From Acanthosepion lycidas (lineage: Eukaryota; Mollusca; Cephalopoda; Sepiida; Sepiidae), in NCBI GenBank assembly GCA_963932145.1, contig OZ010595.1, positions 84,019,383 through 84,083,382 on the forward strand: DNA of 64,000 nucleotides, read 5' to 3'. The notes under the pieces were generated by a model that was given only the letters and a program-made list of their open reading frames with translations, had not been told where the DNA came from and ran no database searches. The stretch's first letter is position 1. Each line of letters starts with the position of its first letter. Made by a program: the position numbers and the translations under genes. Positions 1 to 11,990 of the stretch are shown here, piece by piece.

Positions 1-1370
1 AAAAACCACACAATCACCACATACTGTATTTCTAATTTATAATGAACACTTATAATTTCGCAAAAAATTTAAATAAAAAAAGAAGAAGAAGAAAAAAAAA
101 ATATTCAGTTATTGATACATTGAGCCTTTTATAAATTTACATTATTTTTAATTGTAATTATTATTTAATCATTTATAATAATATATGTGAGGGTGCTGAA
201 AAATCCCCAAACTAGCTGAGAACTTTTCATTATCCAGTTGTATATTTAATTCTGGGGTCATCAAGGGACAAATCTGCTAAACAGGTACGTTTAACTGTTA
301 GTCTAGTACCAGTAATCCACCCAACCATCAGGCTTAAAGTACTTTGTTGTAACAAACTTTAAGCCAGATACATCCAAATTCCAAAAGGAGTAGCTGAATG
401 TTCCCGCAACTGTATTTCAATACACAACTAACACGTATCACATGTTCGACTAGAGGTGTTTGAAGGTGCTTTGGTATCTTTTCTGAGAGAAATCAATTTA
501 CTTTCATATAAAACCATCTTGTAACTTAATTTGGTCAGGACCGCAGGGATTGAGTAATTGAAATCTTTTAGGAGCCGATAGGGTTAAAAGACAGAAGATG
601 GAGTTTGGAAAACATGTCTGCCTTATTATTAAATAATGATGACCTACAAGTTCATTTTTTAGAGTTGCTTTCATGCCTTATGCCTGATGGACACAGATTT
701 TGTGATCATATCAATTCTGTTGATATTTACTAAGTGTAGCTTAGTTTAGTACTGGGATAAATAGCGATTAATGGTAAATTGTGTTACACCAATTTTCTTC
801 ATGGGGAAGGGAATGGCTGTCATAGAAACATGCCCATATTTATGCTGTCCCTACCCAATAGTAAAGTTAGCACAGTACTTTTTTTGTCCTAACAACTAAC
901 CTTGTGCCAATTGAAGCTAAGTAAATATCTATTAGTTAATATGAGTAATGTTATCAAATCTGTAACTAGCTGTACATACAATCCAGACCATATAACCATA
1001 TTAGTCTAACATATAAATTAACTGGATTTTAATATATGTAGCTTAAAACTATTGAGATATAGATATATGTAATAGTTTACAAGAGAGATAAAAGAGAAAC
1101 GTGTGTATGTAAGTGTGTATATATATATATTTTTTTGACAATAGGTAAACATATTTATGCAGATGTATGTATATATTTGTAAGTATATTATATATATATA
1201 TATATTATTTATATTTACCTGTTCCGGAAGAATTCCGCAATTCCCCGGCTGTAGAAAAAATTGCAGGAATTTAGGATACCCAAAATAATAAATTCAAATC
1301 CAAATTAAAAATTGGTCCATAGATATTCTGCAGAAACTTAAGGTGTACAAACAAAAATAGAACGAATATA
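1..1370. other. AT-rich intron, nothing recognised
   Basis: Downstream of exon C on the minus strand. I see no exon of the kinase domain, no RNA gene and no transposon coding, only short A/T runs and small (TA)n at about 1114-1131 and 1188-1206. Confidence 0.5.
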
Positions 1371-1372
1371 TG

Positions 1373-1378
<6 letters not shown>

Positions 1379-1422
<44 letters not shown>
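1379..1422. repeat. (TA)n microsatellite
   Basis: Uninterrupted TA run of about 22 units. The isoleucine-tyrosine reading frame across it is an artefact. Confidence 0.95.
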
Positions 1423-1433
<11 letters not shown>

Positions 1434-2039
1434 GCAAAAATATAAAAATTATTCAACTTTGTAAAAGAAGAGAAAGAAAAATCATGCAATATGTATTCTT
1501 ATCTTTAAAAATGGTCAAAATAAGAATTTAAAAATGTATCAATGTCAAAATTAATTCTTACTACATAACAAAAAAATATGTTGTAAAACAAAACAATTTT
1601 TATGGAATCTTTAGCAAAGAAAAGAAATTCATATTCATCTGAGTTTTGTGGGTAGAGATTCTTATTAAGTTAGCAGCTGTTTTTTTTACTATTATATTGC
1701 TATACATTGAGTCATTTGGACAGGTTTCCTTGTGTTTGTTGGTTTCAATGTTCCTGTAAGATAAGCAAATCTCAACAGACACCCAAGGAAGGTTGCACTA
1801 TATAACATTTGAAATATTGCAATGACAAAGAAACTTTAGTATTGTTGTTTGACAATATTTTGAATGGTTCATTCCCTAGGTTTTATTCAGATGAATGTAT
1901 CCAGTGCAGAGTCTTATTGAAATTAAATTCTGGGCAAGATCACATATCTAAACCAAAGTGTGCAGAGGCAATTATACTCACTCAAATAGACTCCCTGAGG
2001 AGTGTGGGGCCAACAGCTGCCTGAGCTTTTGGCATTGCT

Positions 2040-2330
2040 GCTATGGCTTTCATAGCAAGTTGTAGGTTTTGACGGGATGGAGTTGCTAGTCCATTGCCCA
2101 ACTGGTTTTGAATTCAGAGTTGTTCTTCTCAGACTAATTATAACAATGGCCAAAGAACCATGTTTGCCCAAATATTTAACCCATAACTAGGGGAAAAGAG
2201 ATGGATTCATACATTTGCAAAGGATATTTGCATCAAAGTAAATGCAATGAACTTGAAGGGAATTTGAACTTTGCACTCAGATCTCTCATCCAAAGTTGCT
2301 ATCCATTACACCACCCATACAGGCACAGAC
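2040..2330 (-). repeat. tRNA-derived SINE, degraded copy
   Basis: On the plus strand it contains the shared core (agagttgttcttct..agact, ccataactagggg, gagatggattcata, ggaatttgaactttgc, ccattacaccaccc). Read on the minus strand, the last part gives a tRNA-like head: a GGTGTAATGGATAGC A-box-like stretch and a GTTCAAATTCCC B-box-like stretch. Related copies are at 6290-6475, 7500-7660, 13210-13375, 44290-44475, 55250-55385 and 63515-63730. Confidence 0.7.
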
Positions 2331-3169
2331 ACACAGAGATAGAAGGTGGAAAAAAAAAAAAAAAAAATAAAATAACAACCCCTGAAAAATACCACTATGG
2401 AGAACAAATTTATGGCAGTGGTCATAAATTACTGAACGCACTCAATTTTAATAAAAGTTGCTTTTATTGTTACCATGTAATCAATTTAACCTTTAACATT
2501 CTAGGGGGTGATTTTCTGTTTGCAAAGCAAAAATTTTATTCTGCCACTGCAAGTAACTCAGATGAATGAATGATAGCACATTTTAATTTTGCAGTTGTGT
2601 CATACGAATGGGCCCGTATAGTTAATGGCAATCAGAGAAAGAAAGGAGAAACTGACATTAATGGCATGCGAATATTGTAGCTGTTGTGAATGAGGGTAAG
2701 GCCAAATGATGCTTTCAGTAGAGATGATAAAGGGATCACTATTCAGGTGAGCCATAGTTGTACCTGCAGTTTGTCCAGTCTTTTTATCATAAAAAGATCT
2801 ATACAAAATGGGTTTATAGAATGCTGTTAGACATCCTGAAAGAGTAAAAGGTGCATCCTCAGACTTTCATTAGTGTGAACAAAAGAACGAGTCACACAGA
2901 GGACAGCAGTTCACTAATGATGAAGGATGGGGGCAATTTGCACATATGTTAAAATAATGAGTCAAGAAGCTTCACACCAGGCCCTCTCATTGTGTGGTAT
3001 TTGTTAGAAATTAGAGGGGAAGAAACCTCTCCAGGCTGGTATTATAGGTTGGTAAATATGCAAATTTGTTTTTTTCTTGGCCAATCATTCGGTTGATTTT
3101 GTTTAATGCCATATCAACACCTCTATGGGTTATTTAATGCCAAAATCTAAATAATTCAATGCAATTTTA

Positions 3170-3530
3170 TGGCTTCAACTAAATATATTTTTAATGCAAA
3201 TGTATGCCCTCAATTAAATATATTTTTAACGCAAATGTATGCTTTCAACTAAATATATTTTAACACAATTGCATGCCTTCAACTAAGTATATTTTTAATG
3301 CAAACGTATGCCCTCAACTAAATATATTTTTAATGTAAATGTATGCCCTCAACTAAATATATTTTTAACACAATTGCATGCCTTAAACTAAATATATTTT
3401 TAACACAAATGTATGCCTTCAACTAAATATATTTTTAACACAATTGCATGCCTTCATCTAAATATATTTTTAACACAATTGCATGCCTTCATCTAAATAT
3501 ATTTTTAATGCAATTGTATGTCTTCAGCTA
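3170..3530. repeat. 35-bp minisatellite, about 10 units
   Basis: About ten tandem units of 35 bp built on ATGCCTTCAACTAAATATAT followed by TTTTAAC/TGCAA. Units alternate between two subtypes, ending ACACAATTGC or ATGCAAATGT. The array runs directly into a dispersed repeat (3530-3800). Single relatives of the unit precede that repeat at 10.67 kb, so the array is an expansion of its 5' part. Confidence 0.93.
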
Positions 3531-3800
3531 GAGGTAAAATGTATTGATGGTAATTTTTTTTTTATATAAAAATGTATTTTTATACTTTCATAGTGTTGTT
3601 TTTGTTTGGGTGGGGTGTCACTATTTGCCCATAGCTGGGACTCTAACAGGTGCTACTACCTCAGGTCATGGGGGACCTGGGAACAACAGAAATTGAGAGG
3701 CAGTTCCATGCTTCTCAAAACCTCCAGTCTCCCAATCAAAGGCCTTGCTGCCAGATGCAGTTTATCGTCATACCCAGGAATATCACCAATTGTAAGTATC
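3530..3800 (+). repeat. Dispersed repeat family B, copy 1
   Basis: Shares, in order, aaaatgtatttttatacttt, catagtgtt, the core ctatttgcccatagctggga, aacaggtgct, ggacctgggaacaac, a gagaggcagttccatgct-like segment, aaaacctcc and agtttatcgtcatac. Other copies are at 10680-10920, 48770-49020 and 57440-57610. No coding is visible; it looks like a SINE or another short non-autonomous element. Confidence 0.85.
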
Positions 3801-3879
3801 ACAAGCCAAGTAGACAGCGCTTTAAAAAAAATGCAATATTTTTCTGCCACAGGTTAGTAGTGATTCTCCTTTGAGTAGG

Positions 3880-5337
3880 TACAAGTGAGATGAGAGACTC
3901 TTAAATGATTTTTGTAACTTTATGGTTGTTTGAAACCTTTGTTCTTTGTAGATTGAGAAGAGAATAAACTATGTTGAAGACTAAATGTGGACATTTGTCT
4001 TCGTTCTGATATGATTTCTGTGTTAAATCTGTTGTAACTAAGACAGAACAGGCAATACTTTCTCCCCACTCTTTACAATTCTCATATATTTAAAAATTGA
4101 GAAAAGAAAAAACAAAAAAAAAAACAAAAAAAAACCCCAGATACAAACTAAAGGGAACTAATAAATTACTTTAGCACACTTTGGTCAAATCTGCAACGTG
4201 CATCAAATCAGGGAGATGCAATCCTCAGATTGCCAATAAAACTCTGCACCTGACATATTCATCGAAAGGAAGCTGGAAAATGAAACAATCAGAAGATTGA
4301 TAAAACAAAAACAACAAAGATGAGGATGACAGAATATGTTCATGTGTTTCTTTGTACTTATCTACCTACCTCTGCATTCTTACACATAGTGTTTTAATAC
4401 TTTTGTCATTCCCTCAAAGCCAGATATCCCTTACTACCCAAATATCCATTCATAGTTAACATTTCCTCTTTGCTGGAAAATGCTGCTAAATGTATTTCAT
4501 GATATTTTCTGATTTCAAAAAAATTTACTCTCCAAAACATTCTCTATCAAGTCTTGAGTATATGCGAGATGTAACCTAAATGTTTCAGGAATTTGAACCC
4601 TGTCCGCATACCAAATATAGTACAGACTTTTTGCTTATAATCTTTATGAGCAGTATTGTAAGACAGAATTTCATATAGGCAAAGGGCCTACTTTGAAAGG
4701 GGGAAAAAATTCTAGCAGGAGGTGGGTGGGAACACTAATCATGGTTATATTTTAACCCAATTACACTGAACCCAAAATTAGCCCCTTTAATTTTTTTTTT
4801 TTTTTACCCACTCACTTTACCATTACTCTTTCCCCCTAATTCTAGTTATTTTCTGCGTCAACAAACTAAATACTTTTAGTAATCAGGATATGATTAAATA
4901 CCAAAAATTTGCAATTTCCAAGCTAAAATTTATTTGAACAGGTTTTGTGATCAACATGTATTTTTTACACAACGTAAATATAATTACAAATGATTTTACC
5001 ATACCATTCAAATGACAGTAATATACTTCTTATTTTACTTGTCTTTCAGAGGTTTTTTTCTCAAGTTCATTTGCTTTTAGGAATTTTATAGAAATTCAAT
5101 ATTTCACAGCTTTGCTATGTTTTATGATACTTATCAAAATCAATGCCATCCAATCTTGATCTAACAGTTCAAACTTCTTATTTGATATCGAATAGTATTT
5201 AACACTCTTAATAAAATTAACTTAAACAACAGCGTGAGAGAAAGAGATGAATTTTAAAAAAGAGTGCCCCAATGCATTATGGGAATTACAGTTTCTTCTT
5301 ATAACATCTTTCTAACTTGGGAAATTAAACCAAACTA

Positions 5338-5375
<38 letters not shown>

Positions 5376-5720
5376 CTTGTGCCTTGATTGCAAAGAAATA
5401 AATCTTAGAGACTAACCCTCTAGATGTTCACATTTGACATGTGGCTATCATAAAAAATAAAAAAAAAATAAATGTGATAATTGATAGATATGAAAATACC
5501 CTTCAAATATGTGAAATTTTAACAATAAACTCAAATTCCACTCAAGTGCATCAAGCAGACAAAAGGAGAGAGAGAAACCAACACATTTCAGGAGTTGGCA
5601 GTATAAAGATGTTATTATAAGCTTTCATGTGTTTTTCTTTTTCAGAATTAGTATATGACCATTGTTAATGTCACTTTAATATATGCATATCTGAAGACTA
5701 TATAATCTTGTATATGTTAG
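3880..5720. other. AT-rich intron, nothing recognised
   Basis: No exon or transposon coding seen. It contains poly-A runs (about 4100-4134 and a 32-base run at 5342-5373) and poly-T near 4791-4805. Confidence 0.5.
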
Positions 5721-5729
5721 GGATATACC

Positions 5730-5970
5730 AAAATCTTTAAAATCTTTTAGCTCTTAGTAAATTTTGTCTTTTTACTATCTTTTGCAATTCCTGTTCTGCC
5801 ATCCATTTACAAATGCTTCTTAGATAGGATATGAACTGCTTCCCTCTTTGTCTCTTGCCTTCAATATGTCCTGTAAGTGTCAAATTTTCCAAGCCCTCTT
5901 TCCTCATTATGTGCCCTAGAAATTCTAATTGTCTCTTTTTGATGTTAAGTGTCTTTTCCTAATAATTATT
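5730..5970 (-). pseudogene. LINE reverse-transcriptase C-terminal remnant
   Basis: The minus strand reads NIKKRQLEFLGHIMRKEGLE, NLTLTGHIEGKRQRGKQ and SICKWMAEQ. This is the conserved tail of a large class of animal endonuclease/reverse-transcriptase LINEs. Only the tail is present and there is no upstream RT palm, so it is a 5'-truncated dead copy. A second copy of the same tail is at 20515-20700. Confidence 0.85.
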
Positions 5971-6289
5971 CTTGGATAATAAGAGTTTTCTCAACATCTG
6001 TCTGTAGAATCACATTTTGTTGCTTCAAGTCATCAAACTAACTGATGTTGAAAGAGTTTTTTGCTAGAAAATCTGGCACATGCTTAATACAATTGAGAAA
6101 AAAAAAGAAGCTTATTTAAAAAAAAATTTATTTGTAAATTTTTACTATTTTAAAATTCTTTTTCTATTTTTATCCCTTAATGATCAAGACTCCATAATGT
6201 GTTTTTTTTGTTCTTTTAATCTCTGAACAACCATGACTTCTTGTAAAAGTGAGGTGTTTTTCTGTTGCAATGTCCACAGTTTTCTTTCT

Positions 6290-6475
6290 CTTATACTGGC
6301 TACCACTCAAGGCTAGAGTTCAGTCTGCCCCATTATTTAATTTAAAGCGGGAAGAGAAGAGATAGACCCATGTCTTTTCTGAGGATATTTGTTTGAAGGT
6401 GAATGCAACTGACTATCCTGGAATTTAAACTTTGCTTTCAATTCCACTTTTCATACTGTTATACTATGCACATAT
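6290..6475 (-). repeat. tRNA-derived SINE copy
   Basis: Same core as the copy at 2040-2330: ggctaccactcaaggct, agtctgcccc, gaagagatagacccat, ggaatttaaactttgc. Diverged and partly deleted. Confidence 0.65.
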
Positions 6476-7029
6476 TTCTTAATAATATTTAAAATTTATA
6501 CTAATTTTCAATAACCTTATAATTTGTTCAACTTATATGTATATAAATGTATATCCCATGATGTATGAGTGTGTGTGTTTGCATAGGATGTACTTTATAA
6601 GATAAATTATAGTATAACCACTGACAATTTTCTGTTAACATAGGTCTAGACTTCAAATCAGAATTTATTTTCTCCTTATTTAATCTACCTTATTTTGAAA
6701 AGTAGCCCCAAAATGTCACAAGTGCTATTCAAAATTTTGTTGTACCCGCCTTTCAAAAAAGGCCCAATCTAGCAAACCTGATTGGAGAATTTACTTATTT
6801 ACACTAAAAAAAAGAACTGGTCAGTTAGGAGGGAGGAGTAAAAAAAAAAAAAAAAAAAAAAAAAAATAGTAACATACCACTAGAAAAACAACCAATTTCT
6901 ATAAATAAAGATGACCATTTAAAAAAAAAAAAAAAAAAATGTGCTACCTAACACCCACTTTATCTATCTTAAGTCATTTAGGACAGGTGTAATGATGCCT
7001 AATAAAGAAAAATAATTCCCACCTTTTCT

Positions 7030-7200
7030 TCTATTGATTGATGATTTGTTTTTTTATGGTTTATCAACCTTTTGCAGATAATTAAAGAAAATATTTTTAT
7101 AGTGTAATTTTTTTTTTTTTGAGATAATGATTTATTTATTGAAAGAATTTTTACTAATTAATCCATAGCTGTGGGGAGAAGAAACAGATTCATAAAAAAA
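7030..7200 (-). repeat. SINE core fragment
   Basis: Contains attgattgat, ttatggtttatcaacctttt, gcagataattaaag, the T-run with gagataatga, and ccatagctgtggggagaaga. This is the internal part seen more completely at 7378-7660. Confidence 0.7.
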
Positions 7201-7377
7201 AAATCAGGATTTGATAAACAAACAAGAAATTATAATGTAGTTATAAAGTAAGGGATCAATTCTATATTATAATCAACATATAAACTGATCCCTCGCTTTG
7301 TGATCACAGTAGTTTCTATACATTTATTTCCAAAGAATGTAAATTAATCTAAAAACTTGCCTGTGAACCTAATCAGT

Positions 7378-7660
7378 ATTTGATTGATTCATTTTTTATG
7401 GATTATCAACACTTTGCAGGTTATTTAAAGGCAGAAAATATTTTTAGATTGTATGAATATTTTTTTTTTTTTTTTGAGATGATAATGATTTAGTGATACA
7501 AATCTTAATAATTAACCCATAGCTGGTGAGGAGAAAAGGTAGATTCTTATAATTCCTATGGGTATTTGTGTGTAAGTGAATATAACGAACTCAATGGGAA
7601 CTGGAACTTGGTGATCTGATTAACAGTTCCAAGCCATTATACCAGCAGCACATCTAATCT
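7378..7660 (-). repeat. tRNA-derived SINE, fuller copy
   Basis: Plus-strand order: attgattcattttttatgga, ttatttaaaggcagaaaata, T-run, gatgataatgatttagtgat, acccatagctggtgaggaga, agtgaatataacgaactcaa, gaactggaacttggtgatct and ccattataccagcagc. The minus strand reads as a tRNA-like head first. The same arrangement recurs at 13060-13375, 44201-44475 and 55131-55385. Confidence 0.8.
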
Positions 7661-7964
7661 TACAGCACCTGGTCTTCCGAAGTGGTCATACATCTAGGTA
7701 ATGACCAGACTTGACACTGCTTAACATCATATGGGAACCAATGTTTAAACAAGATATGGCCATAAACCTTTTTCTTCTAGTTTACACAATGATTCCAAAT
7801 GTATGTCTTTTGCATTCTAACCAATAATACTATTTATACATATCTTGAATTAAATTATTAGATGAAACATTGTAAACTATTCATTTTTTTCATCTAAATT
7901 TTAATTGCTAGACATTAATTACTCTGCTGAGAGCTTCAATATCCAGTGAAGGTCAGAAATAAAT

Positions 7965-8055
7965 TTAAGCCCTCAGTGAGATTTGAACTTGTATCTCTTT
8001 TGTCTCAAGGAGCCTGTCTTTCAGTAACAGCTGCTCTTACTACTATAAGAACCTT
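7965..8055 (-). repeat. tRNA-like SINE head (minus)
   Basis: The reverse complement runs gttcttatagtagtaagagc, agctgttactg, ggagacaaaag, then caagttcaaatctcactgag. It keeps the A-box-like GTAAGAGCAGCTG and a good B-box. It is the inverse-orientation relative of the plus-strand copy at 9214-9305. Confidence 0.7.
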
Positions 8056-8952
8056 TATGTTTAATAGATTAAATCTATCTAACCATGATTTTTTTCTCTC
8101 CATTGTTTGCTACTTTGGCCACTACTAATTAGTAGTAATATTACTTTGTATCTTTTTATTATTATTATTATTGGACAAAGCATTTTGACTATTTTTCATT
8201 AGTATTTCTTTCATCTTAATTCTAAATCCTTTTTATTGTAACTACTCAGACCATCAGTCTACAGATATTTGTAAGCAACACAGAACCGAAAAAAGAATAA
8301 GATCCACAAAGTTGAGTAGTTACTATGAAAGTAACTGAAATAATTTGTGATAAGTACAAAATTTTATTAGAACATTGCAAACAGACATTTTAAAAGCATA
8401 TATAAACACAAATGTATTAAATAAGGGTGAGTAAGAGCAGGGACAAGAAGAAAGAACATTATTACTCACCGTTTAGTGATAGATTGAAAAATATGTCAAA
8501 AATAAAAAAATTAAAGAGGCTAACTGGCTAGCACTCCTCACTATTCAGAGCTCAATCAAGAATAAAACAAATATAAGCACAATGGCTAAAAAAAAATTTA
8601 TTATACACATATTTATATGTTTTGGCCTCAAATGGCTCGAAAAAGCAAGGAGTAACAATTGGTTGGTTAAATCTTTTTTGTTTCTGCCTGAATTTCTGTG
8701 ATAATGAGTTATTATCTACATGCAGACTATTGTCCCAACCTTTGTTGTTGTTATCACCTATGTTTTGGTTGTTGTGTTCTCCGGCTTTAGTCGACATACA
8801 TCTGATGAAGACTGGAGTGCACAACTGCCAAAATGTTTCCGTAACAAAGATGAGCTTAATAGACATTTTTTTTTTTTTTTTTGCTATATTTTTCAATCCA
8901 ACACTTTACGAAGAATAATAATCCTCCATCACTATTCTTGCTCCTTCTTTTA

Positions 8953-8954
<2 letters not shown>

Positions 8955-8995
<41 letters not shown>
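8955..8995. repeat. (TA)n microsatellite
   Basis: Pure TA run of about 20 units. Confidence 0.95.
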
Positions 8996-8998
<3 letters not shown>

Positions 8999-9213
8999 AG
9001 ATATATACGCACTTTTAAAAAGTCTGTTTTTAAAGCCTTAAATAAAATAGAAGGTGAAAGAAATATTAATGAAAAATTAATAACAGTAAATAATTATATA
9101 TAATAATAATGTAATAACTAATACTGTTAGTAGTGTCCATAAAAAGAAACAAAGTACCAAATAAATTACTGATGGTGGTGATTAATATGGTTCGATAGAT
9201 TTAATCTGTAAAA

Positions 9214-9305
9214 GTTCTTGTAGCTCAAGTGGTAAGAGCAGCTGTCACAGAAAAGCAGACTTCCTGATACAAAACAGATGTGAGTTCAAATCTCACTGAG
9301 AGCTT
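9214..9305 (+). repeat. tRNA-derived SINE head or tRNA pseudogene
   Basis: Reads TTCTTGTAGCTCAAGTGGTA then AGAGCAGCTGTCAC, with GAGTTCAAATCTCACTGAGA at the 3' side. The first is a recognisable A-box (TAGCTCAAGTGG) and the second a B-box (GTTCAAATCTC). The middle is longer than a normal anticodon arm and the acceptor stem pairs poorly, so I call it a SINE head rather than a working tRNA. Confidence 0.7.
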
Positions 9306-9947
9306 AATATTTATTATTGATCCCCACAGTTTAATAACAGCACTTAAAGATTTGAGTAGTTTTGAGGAAAAGTAATTAAAATTAAGATGAAAAAAATACT
9401 ATCAGTAAATGTGTTTAAATTCACTTCTGTCCAATAACCACACATCCAAGAGCACCTAGTTAGAGGCTAACTGAAAACAGACTGTGAGATTAGCAACTTA
9501 ACAGTTATTATAGATTTGTTACATGAAACAAATTTGCACAAGGTCTAATTTACTGAGGACATAATTAAAAAGTTTATTTCTAATTTGACAATCACAAATC
9601 AGGATCAGTGGGAAGAGGGGGTGACGTGACAATTTAGGTATGGTGTCATTTAAAACACTGCTTTTGACAATGATAATTTCATTGTATATGGCTCATGTCT
9701 AGAGTCATGGGAGCAGCCAATGAGGGACAAACTCCCTTGCAATGGATGATCAAGGTGACCATTGCTCTAAGGCAGGTGACACTTAGGTAGATTTGTTTTA
9801 CTAAGTCAAATTTGGGACAATGAACCAACTAAGGGTTTGTGAGACTCCCATCACTATCCCTGCGATGGTGATGATACTAGTTGTAGTATTGACTGTAGTG
9901 ACAGAGCAAGCAAAGAAGCTTGTGCAGATTTAATACCGAGACAATTA

Positions 9948-10130
<183 letters not shown>

Positions 10131-10659
10131 TCACAATAAATATTAACTGATGTATCTCCTATAATTGCAAGATAATTTTTTTAATGAAAAAATACAGAGA
10201 AGAATTTCTCTATTTACAATCAGGCAAGTATTTTCTAAGTCCAGGTGTTTGTAAGTAGGTAAGCAATAAAGATTGTATTATAATTCTGCTTGTTGCTTAG
10301 TTAGTCAGCAGATACATTATGCTGTGCCACTATCTCATAAATGATAGACTATTCTGTTCAACTGAGAGGAAGTATGGAAAAGACATATCAGGAATGCTGT
10401 TAGGTTTCAGTGAAAAGGAAAAAAAAAGAAAAAAAAAAAGAGAGAAGATAAAGAAAATAGTAATGGTGACGTGTGTTTAACATCTGCTTCAGTGAAATAG
10501 AAAGACTTGTTAAAGGCATTTAATTCAAATATTTAATGATGTAACAGGGAACTTTTCCCAGGTACTTTATGGTCATATCACAAGAAGCTTATTGAATCAA
10601 TAATTTAATTTGGCTGATTTTATTTAGCAACATATCAATATTTGGAATAAACTTTTGAA

Positions 10660-10925
10660 CAATGTTTTACGCCTTCAACTACAGATAAAATGTATTGTTA
10701 GTCATTTTGCTATATAAATGTATTTTTATATTTTCATAGTGTTTTGCTTTCATTTAGGTGTTCACTATTTGCTCATAGCTGGGACCCTAACAGGTGCTAC
10801 CACCCCGGGTTAGGGTGGACCTGGGAACACCAGCAATTAAGAGGTGGTACCATGCTTCTCAAAACCTCCTAATCAGAGTCCTTGCTGTCAGATGTAGTTT
10901 ATCATCATACTCAGGACAGCTGGTT
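10660..10925 (+). repeat. Dispersed repeat family B, copy 2
   Basis: Same order of blocks as 3530-3800, preceded by a single tcaactacagataaaatgta unit related to the 35-bp minisatellite. It lies about 560 bp above the exon C acceptor, inside the B-C intron. Confidence 0.85.
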
Positions 10926-10984
10926 ACCAGGTAATGACAATGTGAGCAACCACAAGAGAGATATTAAAGCAGCATCTTAGAAGT

Positions 10985-11065
10985 AGTGACTCAATCTGGA
11001 CAGAATCTAGGACCTTAGCCATCCATGGTTAGGGTCCTAGATTCTGTCCAGATCGAGTCACTATG
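10985..11065. repeat. Near-perfect hairpin, about 33-bp arms
   Basis: tagtgactcaatctggacag / aatctaggacc is followed by a loop around ccatccatgg and then the inverse ggtcctagatt / ctgtccagatcgagtcacta. Few mismatches. No transposase is nearby, so it is probably a MITE-like or recent inverted duplication. Confidence 0.9.
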
Positions 11066-11154
11066 ATAGATGATAAAAATTTGTTCCTTAATTTTCCCCG
11101 TAAGACCTAATTACTAATTAATGTCTTATTTCAATTACATTGAATTTAAAATTA

Positions 11155-11695
11155 TAGAGGTTGCCCATAAAGTCCTTGTGCAATTTAAATTACTTGTAAC
11201 TTTGTAACTATACTTGAAAGAAACAATCTGTAAAAAGGCTAAGAAAGTTTGATATGTCTAGATTTTTCATGTCTTTGGAAAATTTATTTGTTTTACCAAT
11301 TATTTCTTTACAATTTCTTGAAACTTCAAAAAGATTTTAACATTTTACAGAATTGCTCTTTGGCTTTATTTGATTTCTTTTAATAGGGATATGCGAAAAG
11401 TAATGTTTATTCAACTAAACCTTGACTTTTTTTGCAGAATTGCAAGATAGAATAATTAATGTGATTGAAGGTATTACTGAAAATCAGCTGCAAAATGTTT
11501 TCCGAGAACTACAGAATTATATTACCCTTTCTATGTGTAATGATGGTGGACATGTTGAAAATGAAACAATCTCAATAATAAATTTAGAAACAGCTTCTTT
11601 CTTTGCCTTTTAACAAATTGTTTCTATCATGGATAGTTACGAAGCTACAAGTATCTTAAATTGCACACACACTTTATGGACACACCGTTTTCCAA
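11155..11695 (+). mobile_element. Deleted DNA transposon with about 55-bp inverted repeats
   Basis: The left end (agaggttgcccataaagtcc, ttgtgcaatttaaattactt, gtaactttgtaac) is matched by the inverse right end (ggtgtgtccataaagtgtgt, gtgcaatttaagatacttgt, agcttcgtaac). Between them only the C-terminal piece of a transposase remains. This GTGTCCATAAAGT type of end and tail is familiar from animal DUF4817-type, mariner-related transposons. About 0.54 kb remains, so it is non-autonomous. Confidence 0.85.
11422..11613 (+). pseudogene. Transposase C-terminal fragment
   Basis: Reads AELQDRIINVIEGITENQLQ, NVFRELQNYITLSMCNDGGH then VE. It resembles the ending 'LK..I...I..IT..ML..V...L..R...C....G.HVE' of DUF4817-type transposases. 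It sits inside the inverted repeats of the element above; the rest of the enzyme is gone. Confidence 0.7.
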
Positions 11696-11879
11696 TAGGA
11701 AGCATTTCCAGCCCTAAATTCAGAAAAAGAGATATTGTAACTTTTTAATTTTATCATCATCAGATGAAGTATTGTCAACTATTTATTCATTTTTTACAAA
11801 CTCTTCTTCCCTCGTAATTTCTGTTGTTTTTCATTGGAAACTACTGAGTTAGCTATTTTACAGGTGCTAAAGAAACAGT

Positions 11880-11990
11880 ACAGATCATAAATATGAAAAA
11901 TAAGCACTTGGTGAGAATCAAAGTCATATCCCCTCCCCTCAAGGAGCCTGTCTGAATGAAGGAATGACAGACTGAGTAGGTGAGATGAAA
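11880..11990. repeat. SINE-head fragment
   Basis: Shares ctcaaggagcctgtct and a degraded gtgagaatcaaagtcatatc with the tRNA-like copy at 7965-8055. Too short and diverged to say more. Confidence 0.45.

Noticed and set aside
3170..3530. CRISPR-like array
   Set aside because: Units are contiguous 35-bp tandem copies with no unique spacers, in a eukaryotic intron.
9214..9305. Functional tRNA gene
   Set aside because: A- and B-boxes are present but the anticodon arm is too long and the acceptor stem does not pair, and related copies exist. SINE head is the better reading.
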